A stretch of 64,000 nt of DNA from Helicoverpa zea. Lineage: Eukaryota; Arthropoda; Insecta; Lepidoptera; Noctuidae. Positions 23,964 to 35,219 of this stretch are shown piece after piece (within the stretch, counting starts at the first letter, position 1; every line of letters begins with the position of its first letter). The notes beneath the pieces are model-generated. The model searched no databases. It worked only from the letters and a program-made list of their open reading frames with translations, and was not told where the DNA came from. The stretch spans positions 1,862,501 to 1,926,500 of the forward strand of contig NC_061456.1 in assembly GCF_022581195.2 (NCBI RefSeq), given 5' to 3'. Made by a program: the position numbers and the translations under genes.

Positions 23964-24912
23964 ATGGCTGGATTTTGTACCAACCTAGATCTTTTTGTGA
24001 AATTAAGAAGTGGTGGTGATCTGAAAAATTATATGTTTCTATATGAAAGTATAATTTCTGTTTTGAATCCACAGTTTCTGAAGAAGACAAAAACCTAATC
24101 AAGGAGTTCTGTCGGCTTTTTTGTGTAAGTCTAAATAAAAAGTGGACAGAGTCAAGTAGAAGTCAAAAAACTTTTATGAATCGTATAAATAATCGCAATT
24201 GGTTGGAAAAAAATATCAACTGGCCTGTTTTTGACAGTGTTGACCTGAGAAGTGAGTTGGGCTTTTCGGACGCAGACTTATCTGAGCCAGTGGATGTGAA
24301 TTCCCATGTTCCTAATCTTGCAGTATGTACTACGGAAGCGGTAACATCTACACTCTACAGAAAACCGTTCGAAGACTTATGTAATAAGCAAAAAAAAGAC
24401 GTTCTACTTCCATAGTAGAAGAAAATTCAGAGGAAGAGTTGTAGGACTGGTACTTAACAAAATTGAAAGACAACGGCAAAACGAATCTGGCAAAAGTAGT
24501 CGAATACCTTTCCAGTAATCCGGAAACGCTATCCCAAGTACACGAGCGACTATTCAAAAAGCAGAACCTAAGTACCGTCTCTGAAGATAAGTGCTTAGCT
24601 CTTTATACCTCACTTGCGCTCTCGAGATGGAAGTACTTACTTAAGACTTCAGAAACGTCAGAGAGAGACAAACTCGGAAAACGGACAGAACAGCAACAAA
24701 CGAAGACATCCTCCCATGGACTTCTAATAAGCTCTGATCCCCACATATCCTACATAAGGCCTAAAATAACGAAACAGGTTCATGGTGAGTTGTTGCCTGA
24801 AGCAATTCAGTTGTTACAGACTACCGAGCCTCCCTGTGATAGCGAGATTATGGAGGAAGAAGAATGCCTCATAGCAGAGTCCGAAAATTTGCTGGACCCA
24901 CTTCTGGAATAA
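23964..24912 (+). pseudogene. Broken transposase-like frame inside the inverted-repeat element
   Basis: A start at 23964 (MAGFCTNLDLFVKLRSGGDL..) reads 44 codons to a stop. The reading then continues in another frame through 24176-24415, with ..NWPVFDSVDLRSELGFSDAD.., and in a further frame through 24463-24912, with ..LAKVVEYLSSNPETLSQVHE.. and ..SEDKCLALYTSLALSRWKYL... The three pieces keep protein-like composition across at least two frame breaks, so this is one decayed gene. The 'LALYTSL.LSRWKYL' segment resembles, from memory, an N-terminal region of Transib proteins, but I cannot confirm it. No DDE catalytic segment or zinc motif is seen, and the space left (about 950 bp) is too short for a complete Transib transposase. 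So it is probably an internally deleted copy that would need transposase from elsewhere. Confidence 0.55.
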
Positions 24913-25145
24913 GAAATAAAGTGATCCGGCTCTGGACTGTTCCCACAAAAGCCCATCAGGGCTGGTATGATAAACAGCCCCTTTCAGGGCTTTAATAATT
25001 TCACAATGTTCTTTCGATCATACGTACGATAACTTATACTATACCTTACACACGCTTGATTGTGTAAATAATGATTATCAACGTCTTGCCCATAAAAAAT
25101 CAAACTATTTCACCTATATTTGACAAATAATATTTATTTTACAGG

Positions 25146-25756
25146 TAGCAGGTAGTAAAAAAAATTACAGCCAATCAGAGACGAGCATTTTTCGATGACT
25201 AATTAGTTGTGCGCTTAGACGAGCGCACAACAAAAATGAGTCATCAATCACAATGCAGGTGTCACCGATAACATGCAATAATAACAAAACCTCTGCTAGA
25301 ATTACTAGTTGTGAGTACCTATGTGCCATTAAAACTATATATTTAACCAAAAATAAGGTGAAAACAGCCAAGTGAGACAGAAAATATACTTTGAATTGAT
25401 CTTAAAAGGCAAAAAATGTCATAGAAAATATTATTTTTTTACCGAATGATTACTCGCGCGGCTGCAGATGGCCGGCGCTGATATATTTTTTCTTGGATAG
25501 AGAATGACCCTAGGTATCATATACTCACGCCACAGACCTAACATATTCGTACAATTGAAGAAAAAAAAATAAACGTGATTTGCTCCATACAAAAAAATCT
25601 AATTTATTTTTTTTCAGACAAACGATCAACTTTAGAAGAAATTTCACAAGAGTAAAAGTTGTCTGGAATATCATGAAGAATCACATAAAAAAATATGGAA
25701 TCGATACTGGAACTTTGTTGCCTATGTCCACTATTTTTCAATTTGGATCCACTGTG
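25146..25756 (-). repeat. Right ~611-bp terminal inverted repeat
   Basis: It is the reverse complement of 23224-23822, with a slight length difference due to small indels. It ends '..ttcaatttggatccactgtg', the mirror of the left CACAGTG end. Confidence 0.92.
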
Positions 25757-25889
25757 CGCCTGTCTGTTTTTGTGCTCACTTATCAAGAACCGCTAATCCT
25801 CGTTTGAAGAGATTTTCTTTTCGTCGCTTTTTTTCGTTATTTATTTGTCTGTTGTAGGTATTTTCTTTGTGAATAAGTTTTTTGTTATT

Positions 25890-26055
25890 CGACGATTCCC
25901 CGCGGTTTCCCCCGCGTCCCGAGGGCATTAATGCCCGTGCTGGGAGAAAATATAGCCTTTGTCACTCAGAAAGAGTGTAGCTTTCGAACAGTGACAAAAT
26001 TTCTCAAATTGGTTCAGTAGTGTCGGTGTCTTTTAAAGACATACAATCGAAAAAA
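25890..26055 (-). repeat. LINE 3' end, inverted
   Basis: The minus strand reads 'ctttcactgttcgaaagcta', 'cactctttctgagtgac', 'cccagcacgggcattaatg', 'ccctcgggacgcgggggaaa', 'ccgcgggg'. It matches the tail group at 21105-21245 and is moderately preserved. Confidence 0.7.
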
Positions 26056-26103
26056 AAAACTAAATTACTCTTCTTTATTAGGTAAAAAATAGGTAAAAGT
26101 TAG

Positions 26104-26150
26104 AAAGTCATTCTTGATTACTTTAGTAAAGTCATTCTTGATTACTTTAA
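26104..26150. repeat. 24-bp tandem duplication
   Basis: 'gtcattcttgattacttta' occurs at 26107 and again at 26131, a period of 24 bases, with identical copies. Probably a recent slippage event. Confidence 0.85.
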
Positions 26151-29100
26151 AAAAAGTGGAGTACCTAAAACTGTCTAAAAGGTTTTTAGAAGATAAAACA
26201 GTACACCACAAAGATGGAGAACAGTTTACTGAGTATATGCACTAAGGTACGCAAATCACGATTGCTTCCAACAAGTTGTCGTATTGCCTACAAATGTCGA
26301 TTGCGAGTTGCGCCACACATCGCATCGACACAAAGGTGACTGTCTAGGTCTTGTCTTCGAAGCAACATTGTATGACATTTGTACAGTAATGTAGTTTTCA
26401 AATTATGTGTTGAACGTTTTGCGGTTAACCATTTAACTAATCATATATTGTGAGATTTGCAATCAAATTAAAGATGACAAAATTATGTTTTAACCGAAAT
26501 TGCATACTCATTAAGTGGTTGGAGAAGTAATAACTTGTTTAAGTTAGACTTTTAAAATAAGTATAGGGGGGGTCTAACTTTAAAACAAGGTAAGCCTAGG
26601 ATTGTCAAAATAAGTGTAGTGTCTTTAGAGATTTAAAAACATTAATGTTAACTGAAAGATTTTAGTAAATGACCTTATGTCATAAAGCCATCATCAGAGG
26701 TAAGATGTAACAAGCTATTTATTCTCTTCATATTAATTTATCCATAAGTATTCATACATACGACAAAGCATTACTACCCATTTCGTCACCATTGTTTTCA
26801 TTACCAATACATTTGCCAATACACATGCCCACAAAATTCCTTACTCAACGTAACCCGATGCAAGTTGCCCAAAATTAGATTAGCTGATTACCCAGTACAA
26901 TGTAAATTGATCTAAGTGCATAACAAGAATGTTGTAATGCGGGAACTATTGCAGTGCATTTGGGCTTTTTGCTGACTTAAATTATTAGACGACCAGGGCA
27001 TGTGCAAGACCAAATTGGGTATCTGTTTAAGCCATTCATGAATTCTTGTGTGTACTAAGTAGGTATATGTATATAAGATTGGTATTTGGGAAAGGAGACA
27101 TTATTGGTAGGGAAAATTGTCAAATAAAATTGTTACAGTGATTTGTCGATAGTTTTATGTTATTTAATTTATGAGATAGTTATCATCAACTGGAGTCATC
27201 GCCATATTTGTAATATCATTAGTTTTATTGATTCCCATTGGCAGTTTTCAAGCCTTAACGCTGGTGTTCTCTGTGTGAGAGGAGGCTTTTACACGGCAGT
27301 GGGATTTTCAATGATTTGTAACCAACACCCGCTGTGAAAAGCTATAAGTAACATAGTGCTGACCTCATTGTTTTACTTAACGATGTCCTCTATTATTAAC
27401 CAGCAGAACGCCATATTCAAATGACAATCTATTTTTAGCCCGTTATCCAGTTTCAATGTTATCACAGAATTATACAAAACTATTTAAACGCTCTATAACT
27501 CCTAGAAACAATGCTATGTAACTGATAAATATCTTCGCATAAATTAATCAATATCGTGATTGGTAGTGCCCTTAACACTTGACTTTTGCGTCCATTTATA
27601 GGCATAAAACTGTTCGGAGTATAATGCCTATGTTAATGCATTCCTTGCTTAATGCAGTCGATATGGAACTCAACACAAATTACCGCTGTGATCAATCATT
27701 CGGTTAACATAGTCTTGTCAGTAGTGTTGACAGCAGTCTTTTCAGCTGAAGCTTTCCGGTAGAGGCGACTCGCGAAAAACGCGCGCTGTGTATCTAGTCG
27801 CGAAATCCATTCCTGCTATACAGTGGTCACAGTACGGGAAATAAATATGAAAACCTTAAATCCGTTACAATAGTAAACTAAAAAAAGACGTATATTCTTA
27901 AAATAAAAATTGAGGTGAATGTTCATATGTATTAAACATTCTTTATGAATTGTCTCATTATAATTAGTGACACAATCATTTTCTTTGTCAATGTTTGAAG
28001 GTGTTAACCCAAGTAAATAAGGTAGGTATCATATAACAGATTTAATTAAGTGGAAATTGCATACATACTTGACACGTTAGACCCCAACCTACTTGGCAAA
28101 GACTCCACCAATAAATTACTTGCATTACAAAAAATCCAAATCAATGTTGCCATTAAAAAAACTGACAACCAACCTTTACGCAATCCCAACAGTATTTAGT
28201 CATAAAGTTGACATTTTACACAAGTTCTAAAGAGTTCTGAGAAAACCGTGAGCATTATAATTCTTATCCTAACATCTAGCTGAATGCGTGTTACATTCTA
28301 ACTGTTACAAAGGGCAGGTCGGGAATTTTAAGTGTTCTACAACTTGTTTATATTATTGCCGAAGAAAGATTTTGTCTCGAGACACTCACTTGAAAACTGG
28401 GGACTGCTAGCTACTATTGCTACTTGAAACTTATAAGAAGTTTACTTAACAGATATGACAAGCCCGATTTGACAGTATAAATGCTATGAAAAACTTCAAT
28501 TTTCGGACTTCTCTATTACCATCCCAATTCAAATAATTCGAATGGCAACATTCCATACCATCAGAAAACAAATGACTGTTACGTCAAACATTCATAATTT
28601 CAAATTCAGAATGAAATACCTACACTGGCCACCAATACCTACTGAAATCTATAAATACAGGTCGTAATACAAACTTGAATTGGCGACAACCTCATTCGTT
28701 TGTTCTGGTTCGTGACTGCGGTACAGGTGATTCACTGTTTTGCCTTTGATACCCGAAATAGCTGGAAATCACTTAGCTGGCCGGTAAATATTGCAATGCT
28801 GCGCTAAATGCGGTCGAAGGAGATATACGATGCATTGCGTGTAGTGAAGGAATGAAGGAGAATGCGTGTGGGGATAAAGAAGATCGGATTGTATTTTTTA
28901 AATTTTGGTAAAAGAAAAGCGTTCTGTTTTGTTACTTTCTGATACTTATAAGCTGAGCTTTATATGAAACTAGTATGAATTTCTTAGTAGGCTAGTAGCA
29001 TATCTAGGTTTACAAATGACAAAAGAGAGAAGTTTTTATCTAGGTAGGTTGAAAAGTGAGATACGGGTTGGGTTTTGTCATGTGTCTAATGCTGGATAAC

Positions 29101-29939
29101 AGACTACGGACAGAATAAAATGATAGCTTCTTATAAAACATACATACTTAAGTATGGTAATATCGCAAACTCGAAAAATAATAACATGTTGCTAAGGAAG
29201 ATTAATCTTCTTTACTACTTATCATGATTGAGGTTTTACGAGCACCATTCATAAAAAAGTAGGCAGTATTCATTATTTAATCGGCAAGAAAAAATGATTC
29301 AATAACTTTTTTTGAAGCAATCACGTTACCAGAATATATGACTCAGAAACAAGGAGTTTTTGTTCACAAATATTTATTGCTATAACAAAAATACAGTGAT
29401 TCTATTGTAGGCTAATCATAACATCGGATATTATTATGTTACGCGAGTCAAGGCCGGTAATGTTACCAACCGCTTAAAATGTTTCACTTACAAAGTTACA
29501 ACAGTATTTAAACTATAAACAAAACTATTTTCACACCTTTGTGATTATTGCGTAACTATTTCGCGGGAGAATTTATATTAGAGCTGGCAACACATCCGAT
29601 ACTTTATTCGAAATTTAATTTTGGAATACCGTAACGGCATACCATGTAAACAAACACTTGAATTTCGAACGTCCGTAATTTTTTCATGTCTATTTTCGTT
29701 CAGCCATGTTTTTTTTGGTAATGTCGTAGGTAGATAAAATATAGGCGGCTGTCACCGGCTGACGGCGAAAGTGAAAACGTAAACAAGTTTTGTTTTTCTA
29801 TTGGTAACGCGTTTTCTCGAGACGCGTCTGCTTCAGGTTTAGGCATCACTCACTAGGTAGGTATGTTTGAGCAATACTAATATTTTCCTTCAATTTATAT
29901 CTTGACGATAATCTTTTCTAGTAGATAGATTTTTATTTA
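26151..29939. other. Gene-free interval with one repeat fragment
   Basis: No convincing coding frame. At 27255-27312 'tgtgtgagaggaggctttta..cggcagtggga' is a decayed, inverted piece of the 8666-8771 retroposon family. At 27725-27825 a locally GC-rich patch ('gaggcgactcgcgaaaaacg') stands out, but carries no identifiable signal. Confidence 0.45.
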
Positions 29940-30005
29940 AAATAAACATCCAGCCACACTGTGTTTAGGAGACATCAAGGAGAAATCAAGCTACCGTACC
30001 GACAC
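29940..30005 (+). CDS. Possible exon ending in a GTAAGT donor (speculative)
   Basis: The segment upstream of 'cgacac|GTAAGT' (donor at 30006) stays open in the frame ETSRRNQATVPT and joins across a clean 231-bp GT-AG intron to 30237. The beginning of the exon is not defined. A chance pairing of signals cannot be excluded. Confidence 0.22.
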
Positions 30006-30236
30006 GTAAGTCATTCTTCTATCTAAAGTGTCCTTATCAAACTTCAAAGCACGATCTCCGTACATTTCTATAATGAACAAAGTTACGTCGGTCGGCGCTT
30101 TGTCTACGAAGCTCTGCGTGGGCGCAAGCCATTTGACCTGACCGCACGCCTAAAAGCTTTGACAACGACTGCATTTCCTCATGCTGCGAGATTTCCGGTG
30201 ATATAGTTAAATATAAGCTTTTTGTTTATGTTGTAG

Positions 30237-30530
30237 GGAACGAGCAAGATCAACAGGATTCTCTGTGGATAGAGAGGAGTTCAAGAGACGTGACCGACCT
30301 TCAGGAATGAAGAAGCATCGCACGGCAAAGAAGATGGACAATTGCAACACCAGAGGAGTAGCAGGCAAAAGTAGCCGAACAAATCAACATTTTCAAAGTG
30401 CCTTACAAGACAAAAAACATGTAGTTAACACCCGACACTTGTTTAATTTTGAAAATTTAGACTATTTCCTATATTTTACTTTTGACACTATATTGCCAGC
30501 CTTTAGAATTAGGAGTGGATGTCCTTGAAG
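30237..30530 (+). CDS. Possible exon after a tgttgtag acceptor (speculative)
   Basis: The acceptor 'tttttgtttatgttgtag' ends at 30236. Joined to the previous exon in phase, the frame would read ..RNEQDQQDSLWIERSSRDVT and stop soon after. In another frame it stays open to 30525 (..REEFKRRDRPSGMKKHRTAK..). The first 130 bases are purine-rich and GC-richer than the surroundings, as exons are, but neither frame matches a family I know. It could be a non-coding RNA exon or old transposon sequence. Confidence 0.25.
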
Positions 30531-32344
30531 TAATAGTAAACTTTGAATGGTTTCGGTCATCGCATAGCGAACAATTATCGTGCCGAGCTTCCGTGTCAGA
30601 TCCCCAGTGATCTAGTAAGTATCAGATTTCAGCAGTAGACAGATGTTTAAATTAGTAGTCAAGTAAGTATCTACCTAATTTCGTAGACAATAGGTTTTAT
30701 TCGATTCCTATTCTGAAGACCACATCTCCGGGAAGAGATGGTAAAATAAATGTACCTACGATTTAATCACTTCTGCTAAGCTTTCTGATTGAAAGTTTCT
30801 GTTTATTAATATTTTATCTTTACTACCACTAAAGTTTCTACCACTTAAATTTCTACATTAAAAACCATCGAGCCTTATACCTACTTTTAAACAGTAAAAT
30901 TAAAAGGCAATTTATTTTCTTCGACTATTATTGTTTCTACTAGCAATCTTGCAAAATAATAAACTTGGCGTTCCCTTCCAACGGAAAGCCGTTTCGATTC
31001 GCGATATAAGTGTGAAATACTATAGGTGAGTTAAACCAGTACGGTGGTGAAAGCCAGGGATATGGGCCAGTGTCTCTGCCACAGATGGAATGATAACAAC
31101 AGGCCTTTGTTTCAACAGCGAAAATATACGGCGAAATATCCCGCGCGTGACCGCAGCTGTTCTTCATTAAATAGCGTCAAAATGTTCGGAAAATCTTATC
31201 ATTGAAATGCACATTCTATTTTGTATTGCTAGGAATTTTCAGCGACACATTATATAGTCTACTATTTTTTCAAGTAGAACAAGGTTCGCAAAATGGCAAC
31301 CTAGATGTTACAATGAAGACATTGAAATGTCAAATGACAGGTGCATTGAAGAAAATATAGCTGCACTAAATACTGTTCTATATTCAAAATGTGGAATAGA
31401 CTTTTAGCGATATACGTAACATATTTCAAAAAGATCAAACATTATATGTTTTGTCTTATCATCTATAACGCAGTTGCATCGTGGATATGCGTTGAAGGAT
31501 TGATAAGAAAAACGTATTACTTTTTCTGGGAAATACTATATCGCGATTTTTATAACGAGGTCAGATAAATGTATTATTGTTTAGTGATTGGTAACAAAAA
31601 AATCACACGCTCTATTTATTTACAGGGAACGCCTTTATTTATAAGTTGTACAATTGCATTAGGTATATCCATGGTAATTTATTTTAACTTACATATTATG
31701 TCAAATTATAATAAAACTGTAGGTCTGTTTCTTAATACTTATTATGTAGGTGATGCTTATAATCAAATTATTTGTCGATTTATACTGCAGCATGTCTTTG
31801 ATTTCGTTCCACACGAAGCACTTCAAGGCTTTTGCACGGGAACGTGCGTAATAAGACTCCGTATAACATCACCATTATGATATAGAGTTTAATGTTTATC
31901 ACGTTGGCTTATATTACATTTTAATAGACATGTTTTGACGCCATTGCATTTTATCGCTTTCAAACGACTGTCCATAATATGCAATGGACAACGGCGGTTT
32001 ATAGACCATCTTAATTGGACCCCACTTAGCTGGATTGTTGGGGAATGAAACTTCGTCTAGAACACTAATTTTAGTTTTCTTAATGTGGTATCCTTATTAT
32101 TTGAAGTGTCACATTTAATCAGCAGAAGCGCATATTTGAGCATATTATTTGAATTGTAGGCAGCATGACAAGAAAGTAAAATGTCTAATCGAATGCTGTG
32201 CAGTTTATTATGGAAATAGTGCATCTACTAACTGCTTCTTCGACGTCTGTTTTAATATTCACTCTATATTCCAATTGAATTCGTGATTCAGTGTGTTTAA
32301 ATATGATTTTAACTATTCAATATTAGTTTGTATCTCGAGAAAAC
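30531..32344. other. Gene-free interval
   Basis: A 103-codon frame at 31569-31880 and a 75-codon frame on the minus strand at 30940-31167 lack any recognised domain. No repeat family was recognised. Confidence 0.45.
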
Positions 32345-32470
32345 CAGAACCATAATGTCTGAAATCACCAATCCGCATTGAGCAAGCGCGGTGATTAACG
32401 CTCAAACCTTCTCTGTAGGAAAGGAGGCCTGAGCCCAGCAGTGAGACAATCAAAAGGCTGATAATTTTGT
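32345..32470 (-). mobile_element. Inverted copy of the 8666-8771 retroposon family
   Basis: The minus strand reads 'cactgctgggctcaggcctcc', 'agagaaggtttgagcgttaa', 'tcaccgcgcttgctcaatg', 'cggattggtgattt', closely following the 8.7-kb copy. No target duplication was recognised. Confidence 0.78.
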
Positions 32471-32493
32471 GAATATTAGTCAGCATAAGTTTT

Positions 32494-32935
32494 GTATTCA
32501 GAAGCTGCTCAAAAACAAAGCTTTTAGCTATTTGGTCATGCAACTGTCATATCTAGACTCCTCTTTATCTGTCTAAAGTCTGTGAATCCAAAATTTTTTT
32601 GGAATATGTGAACAGTATTCAAATTAGGTTTCAATTCAAATGCAAGGCTTTTAGCTATTCTATTTCTATTTTAGATATGCAAGTGAGGTATCTAAACTCC
32701 TCGTAAAATCCTTAAATCTGTCAAATTTTGGATTCGATTGGGAAATTGCGCTATATGTATGTCGTTAGTGTTTTTGAAGATCTGTATTGTATTCAAATTG
32801 TGCTGTTGAACAAGGATTTTAGCTATTTAGCCATGCAAGTGAGAAGTCTAGATTCTTTGTGTGGTGGAATGGACTCATTTGATGTGTCCAAATTGCGCTA
32901 TATGTATGTGGTTAATGTCCGAAAAAAATGGTGAA
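32494..32935. repeat. Degenerate three-copy tandem repeat, unit ~150 bp
   Basis: 'gcttttagctatt(t/c)' recurs at 32519 and 32647 and as 'gattttagctattt' at 32815. 'gtattca.a' precedes each. 'attgcgctatatgtatgt' recurs at 32745 and 32894. 'atgcaa(c/g)tg...tctagactcc' follows each. Periods are about 128-168 bp, so the units have diverged by indels. Two in-frame 'KLRYMYVV' peptides in a 68-codon frame come from this duplication, not from a protein gene. Confidence 0.75.
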
Positions 32936-33644
32936 TACGACATAAATAAACATAGATTACTCGATATATCAATGGTGACAGCTATTGTTCTTGAACACTG
33001 ATGGACTTGTCTTGCAATTGAATTGTGAGGAGATTCATTATAGCTATTTTATTGTATTGAATAGTATATTTGATGCTTGATGTTGGAAGATGATTCTAAG
33101 CAACCTAAAGACTTTCTTAGATCAGTAGATAACATCAAGTGTGTGACGATTGAAACCAACATTCTATTGGTTTCCACCGCTTCTGTGTGCACTAGGTCTT
33201 AACTATGCAAGATAAGTTATCACGCATTTCGCAATTGGAAGTGCTGTAAATGATATCAGTCTTTGACACTTTCCTTGACCCTTATATCCATATCCTTACT
33301 TAATTATTGAAGTAAGTATTATCACTGGGGCTATCGGGATTATTCGTAAAAGTTACCGAGGACTTGGCATACAAAAGCATTCAGGAGGAACATGGTGGGT
33401 TTTAGTTAGTAAGAGTCTGATACACCCACAACGGGAGAGGTTATTTGTGTCTATGGAGTCTCGCTCTTCTCCACGAAACCAACTTTTTGGTACTGTGCAA
33501 ATAGTGTGACGTTTCACAGGAGCCTGCAAAGGCCTATTAGAAATAAAAACATTAGATTTTTTGATTTAGAAAACATCCCACAAAAAAAAACTAGGTACCT
33601 ACGGAATTGTTGAGTACATACTTAAATACATTCATTTATTGTAA

Positions 33645-33720
33645 TTCGATAGTGGCCCGCGACTTCGTCTGCGTAGACATAATGTTTGTCATTATTTTCT
33701 CAGGGATATAATAGAGATAG
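33645..33720 (-). repeat. LINE 3'-tail fragment, inverted
   Basis: The minus strand contains 'gtctacgcagacgaagtcgc' then 'gggcca', the usual terminal string of insect RTE-like tails. The rest is eroded. Confidence 0.55.
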
Positions 33721-34362
33721 AATGAGATTGCAGTTGTAGTCTGGGCAGTTGCGAACAAACTGCAGTATGAATAAATTGAGGTTATCTGTTCGTGTTAATT
33801 GCTGTTATGCTAATTGTTCTTGTTAGCATTTAGATATTATTGCCTATCTTCCTTGTGAATGGACATAATAATATAAAATATTTTAGTTATAGAATATATT
33901 AAAGTTTTGAAATGGAAACTCCCTGTAATTAAAACTGGGTGCCTGATATTTTCGTTTAAAAATGTTTGTGTATTGCGTTAGTAATATTATTCTCAGACGT
34001 GGGTGTGTGTTTTTATGTGTGTATTTTTGGCAATAACCAATGTCAAAGAGATTAACTTCATCAATAAATTAATTAATTAAATGCTTTTCAAAGTTATGAT
34101 TTCACAAATACCATAAATCTTCTGGGCTATATTAATAATTCAAAACTAATATTAAAACCGACATTCTGTCACGTTTAATTTGAAGTCGTGGGTTTTAATT
34201 ATTCGAACTTTCCAAGAAACTACGGTTCTATTCGAATAATCTTTGGATTAGCTTGTAAACCGAGCGATCAGAGTTATATAATCGAGCACGTGTGACACAA
34301 ATCGATTGTGATTCCGAATGATGTATCGATTCTACGCTCGAGCGCGCGTGGACATAATATTA
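33721..34362. other. Gene-free AT-rich stretch
   Basis: Nothing recognised before the inverted-repeat element at 34363. Confidence 0.45.
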
Positions 34363-35219
34363 TAGTAAGTTCAACTCAGTCGTGCGCGCGGCCCTATGTG
34401 TGGGTAACCCTTGTACATATACAGTGACTTTGTGTGCGTGACAAGAGGTACAGTCGGGTACAAATACAGTTATTTAGGGGTTATATACGGCTGTTTAAAG
34501 TACAGTTATTACGTAATTTAGTTTATTTATTTATAATGATTCTGTATCGCTACTTCAAAAATCAAATGATGAATTTTCGGATTCGCTACTTTCACCAATG
34601 TTAATTATAAATTCTGACTCCATGTCAAAATGTCTATAGTATTCTTCTTTTTTCTTTTGTACATGTCGACAAATATTACCCAACATCCCTTCATCAATTT
34701 GACTTAAACGTTCATTTATGAGTTTCATTATTTCCGTCTTATTTTGGTCGACATTATGCGAAGCAATATAATTTTTTAAAATTCCCCACACATTTTGTTT
34801 CCATTATTATACTAAATTATAGGTTTTTTACATTCCTAGTCCACACATTTATTTATTGTCCGCGTACCCCGAGCTAGAAAATATGTAAGGAGTATTTAAT
34901 TCATCTTAGATATTTCACTTCATTTATTTCTTAGATACTGTCAATGTCAATTTGAAAAGCCGTATGAGAAAATAATGATAAACTGTAAAATGTAATAATA
35001 AAAAGCTTTGAATGTTGTTTCATTTTTTTGAAACGCTACCTGACTCCTTAAAACATTTTCTCCGTGAAGAACTAGACATTTTCGTAAACGACTGTACCCA
35101 TAACAAAAAGCGATGAGAACACGTCATGCTCGGACGACGTCACTGTCACACGAATGAAAGTTGTATATTTACAAGCCGACGCACACAGGGCCGCGCGCAA
35201 ATCTGAGTTGAACTATCTA
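34363..35219 (-). mobile_element. Tc1/mariner-type deletion derivative, 857 bp
   Basis: The left end TAG(ta)AGTTCAACTCAG then TGCGCGCGGCCCT matches the reverse complement of the right end TAG(at)AGTTCAACTCAG then TGCGCGCGGCCCT, about 36 bp with few mismatches. TA dinucleotides adjoin both ends (34361-34362 and 35220-35221), consistent with the TA target of IS630/Tc1/mariner elements. The interior holds only the C-terminal part of a transposase on the minus strand. Both GCGCGC-rich ends contrast with an AT-rich interior. Confidence 0.7.
34555..34803 (-). pseudogene. C-terminal fragment of a Tc1/mariner-like transposase
   Basis: After an in-frame stop the minus strand reads WKQNVWGILKNYI.. and continues for about 80 codons to ..SSESENSSFDF and stop. 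The N-V-W-G-I-L-K pattern corresponds to the segment just after the last catalytic acid in DDE_3 family transposases (N-P-I-E-x-x-W-x-x-L-K). The following E..K.INE.L..I....L.N....V..R helix-rich tail and acidic C terminus fit. The catalytic core and DNA-binding domain are missing, so it is non-functional. The W-x-x-L-K match is seen directly; the family call is inferred. Confidence 0.65.

Larger units (their letters stand above)
23219..25761 (+). mobile_element. Transib-like DNA transposon, 2.53 kb, ~600-bp inverted arms, 5-bp TSD
   Basis: The element is 23224-25756, flanked by CGCCT at 23219-23223 and 25757-25761. Both ends start CACAGTGGATCCAAATTGAA. The arms, 23224-23822 and 25146-25756, are reverse complements with only scattered differences by eye. 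The interior, 23823-25145, carries a broken reading frame (23964-24912). A GC-rich 5-bp duplication together with a terminal CAC(A/T)(A/G)TG heptamer is diagnostic of the Transib superfamily, the relatives of the RAG1 recombinase, whose signal heptamer is CACAGTG. That assignment is inferred from ends and duplication; the catalytic DDE region is not recognised in the interior. Other superfamilies give different duplication lengths (CMC/Chapaev 3-4, hAT 8, piggyBac TTAA). Arms this long suggest a foldback-type derivative. Confidence 0.8.

Noticed and set aside
23219..25761. piggyBac, hAT or Tc1/mariner assignment for the long inverted-repeat element
   Set aside because: The target duplication is CGCCT (5 bp), not TTAA, 8 bp or TA.
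28650..28700. TATA-like 'tctataaata' with a TCATTCG initiator
   Set aside because: The spacing of about 44 bases is too long for a normal TATA-initiator pair and no exon follows.
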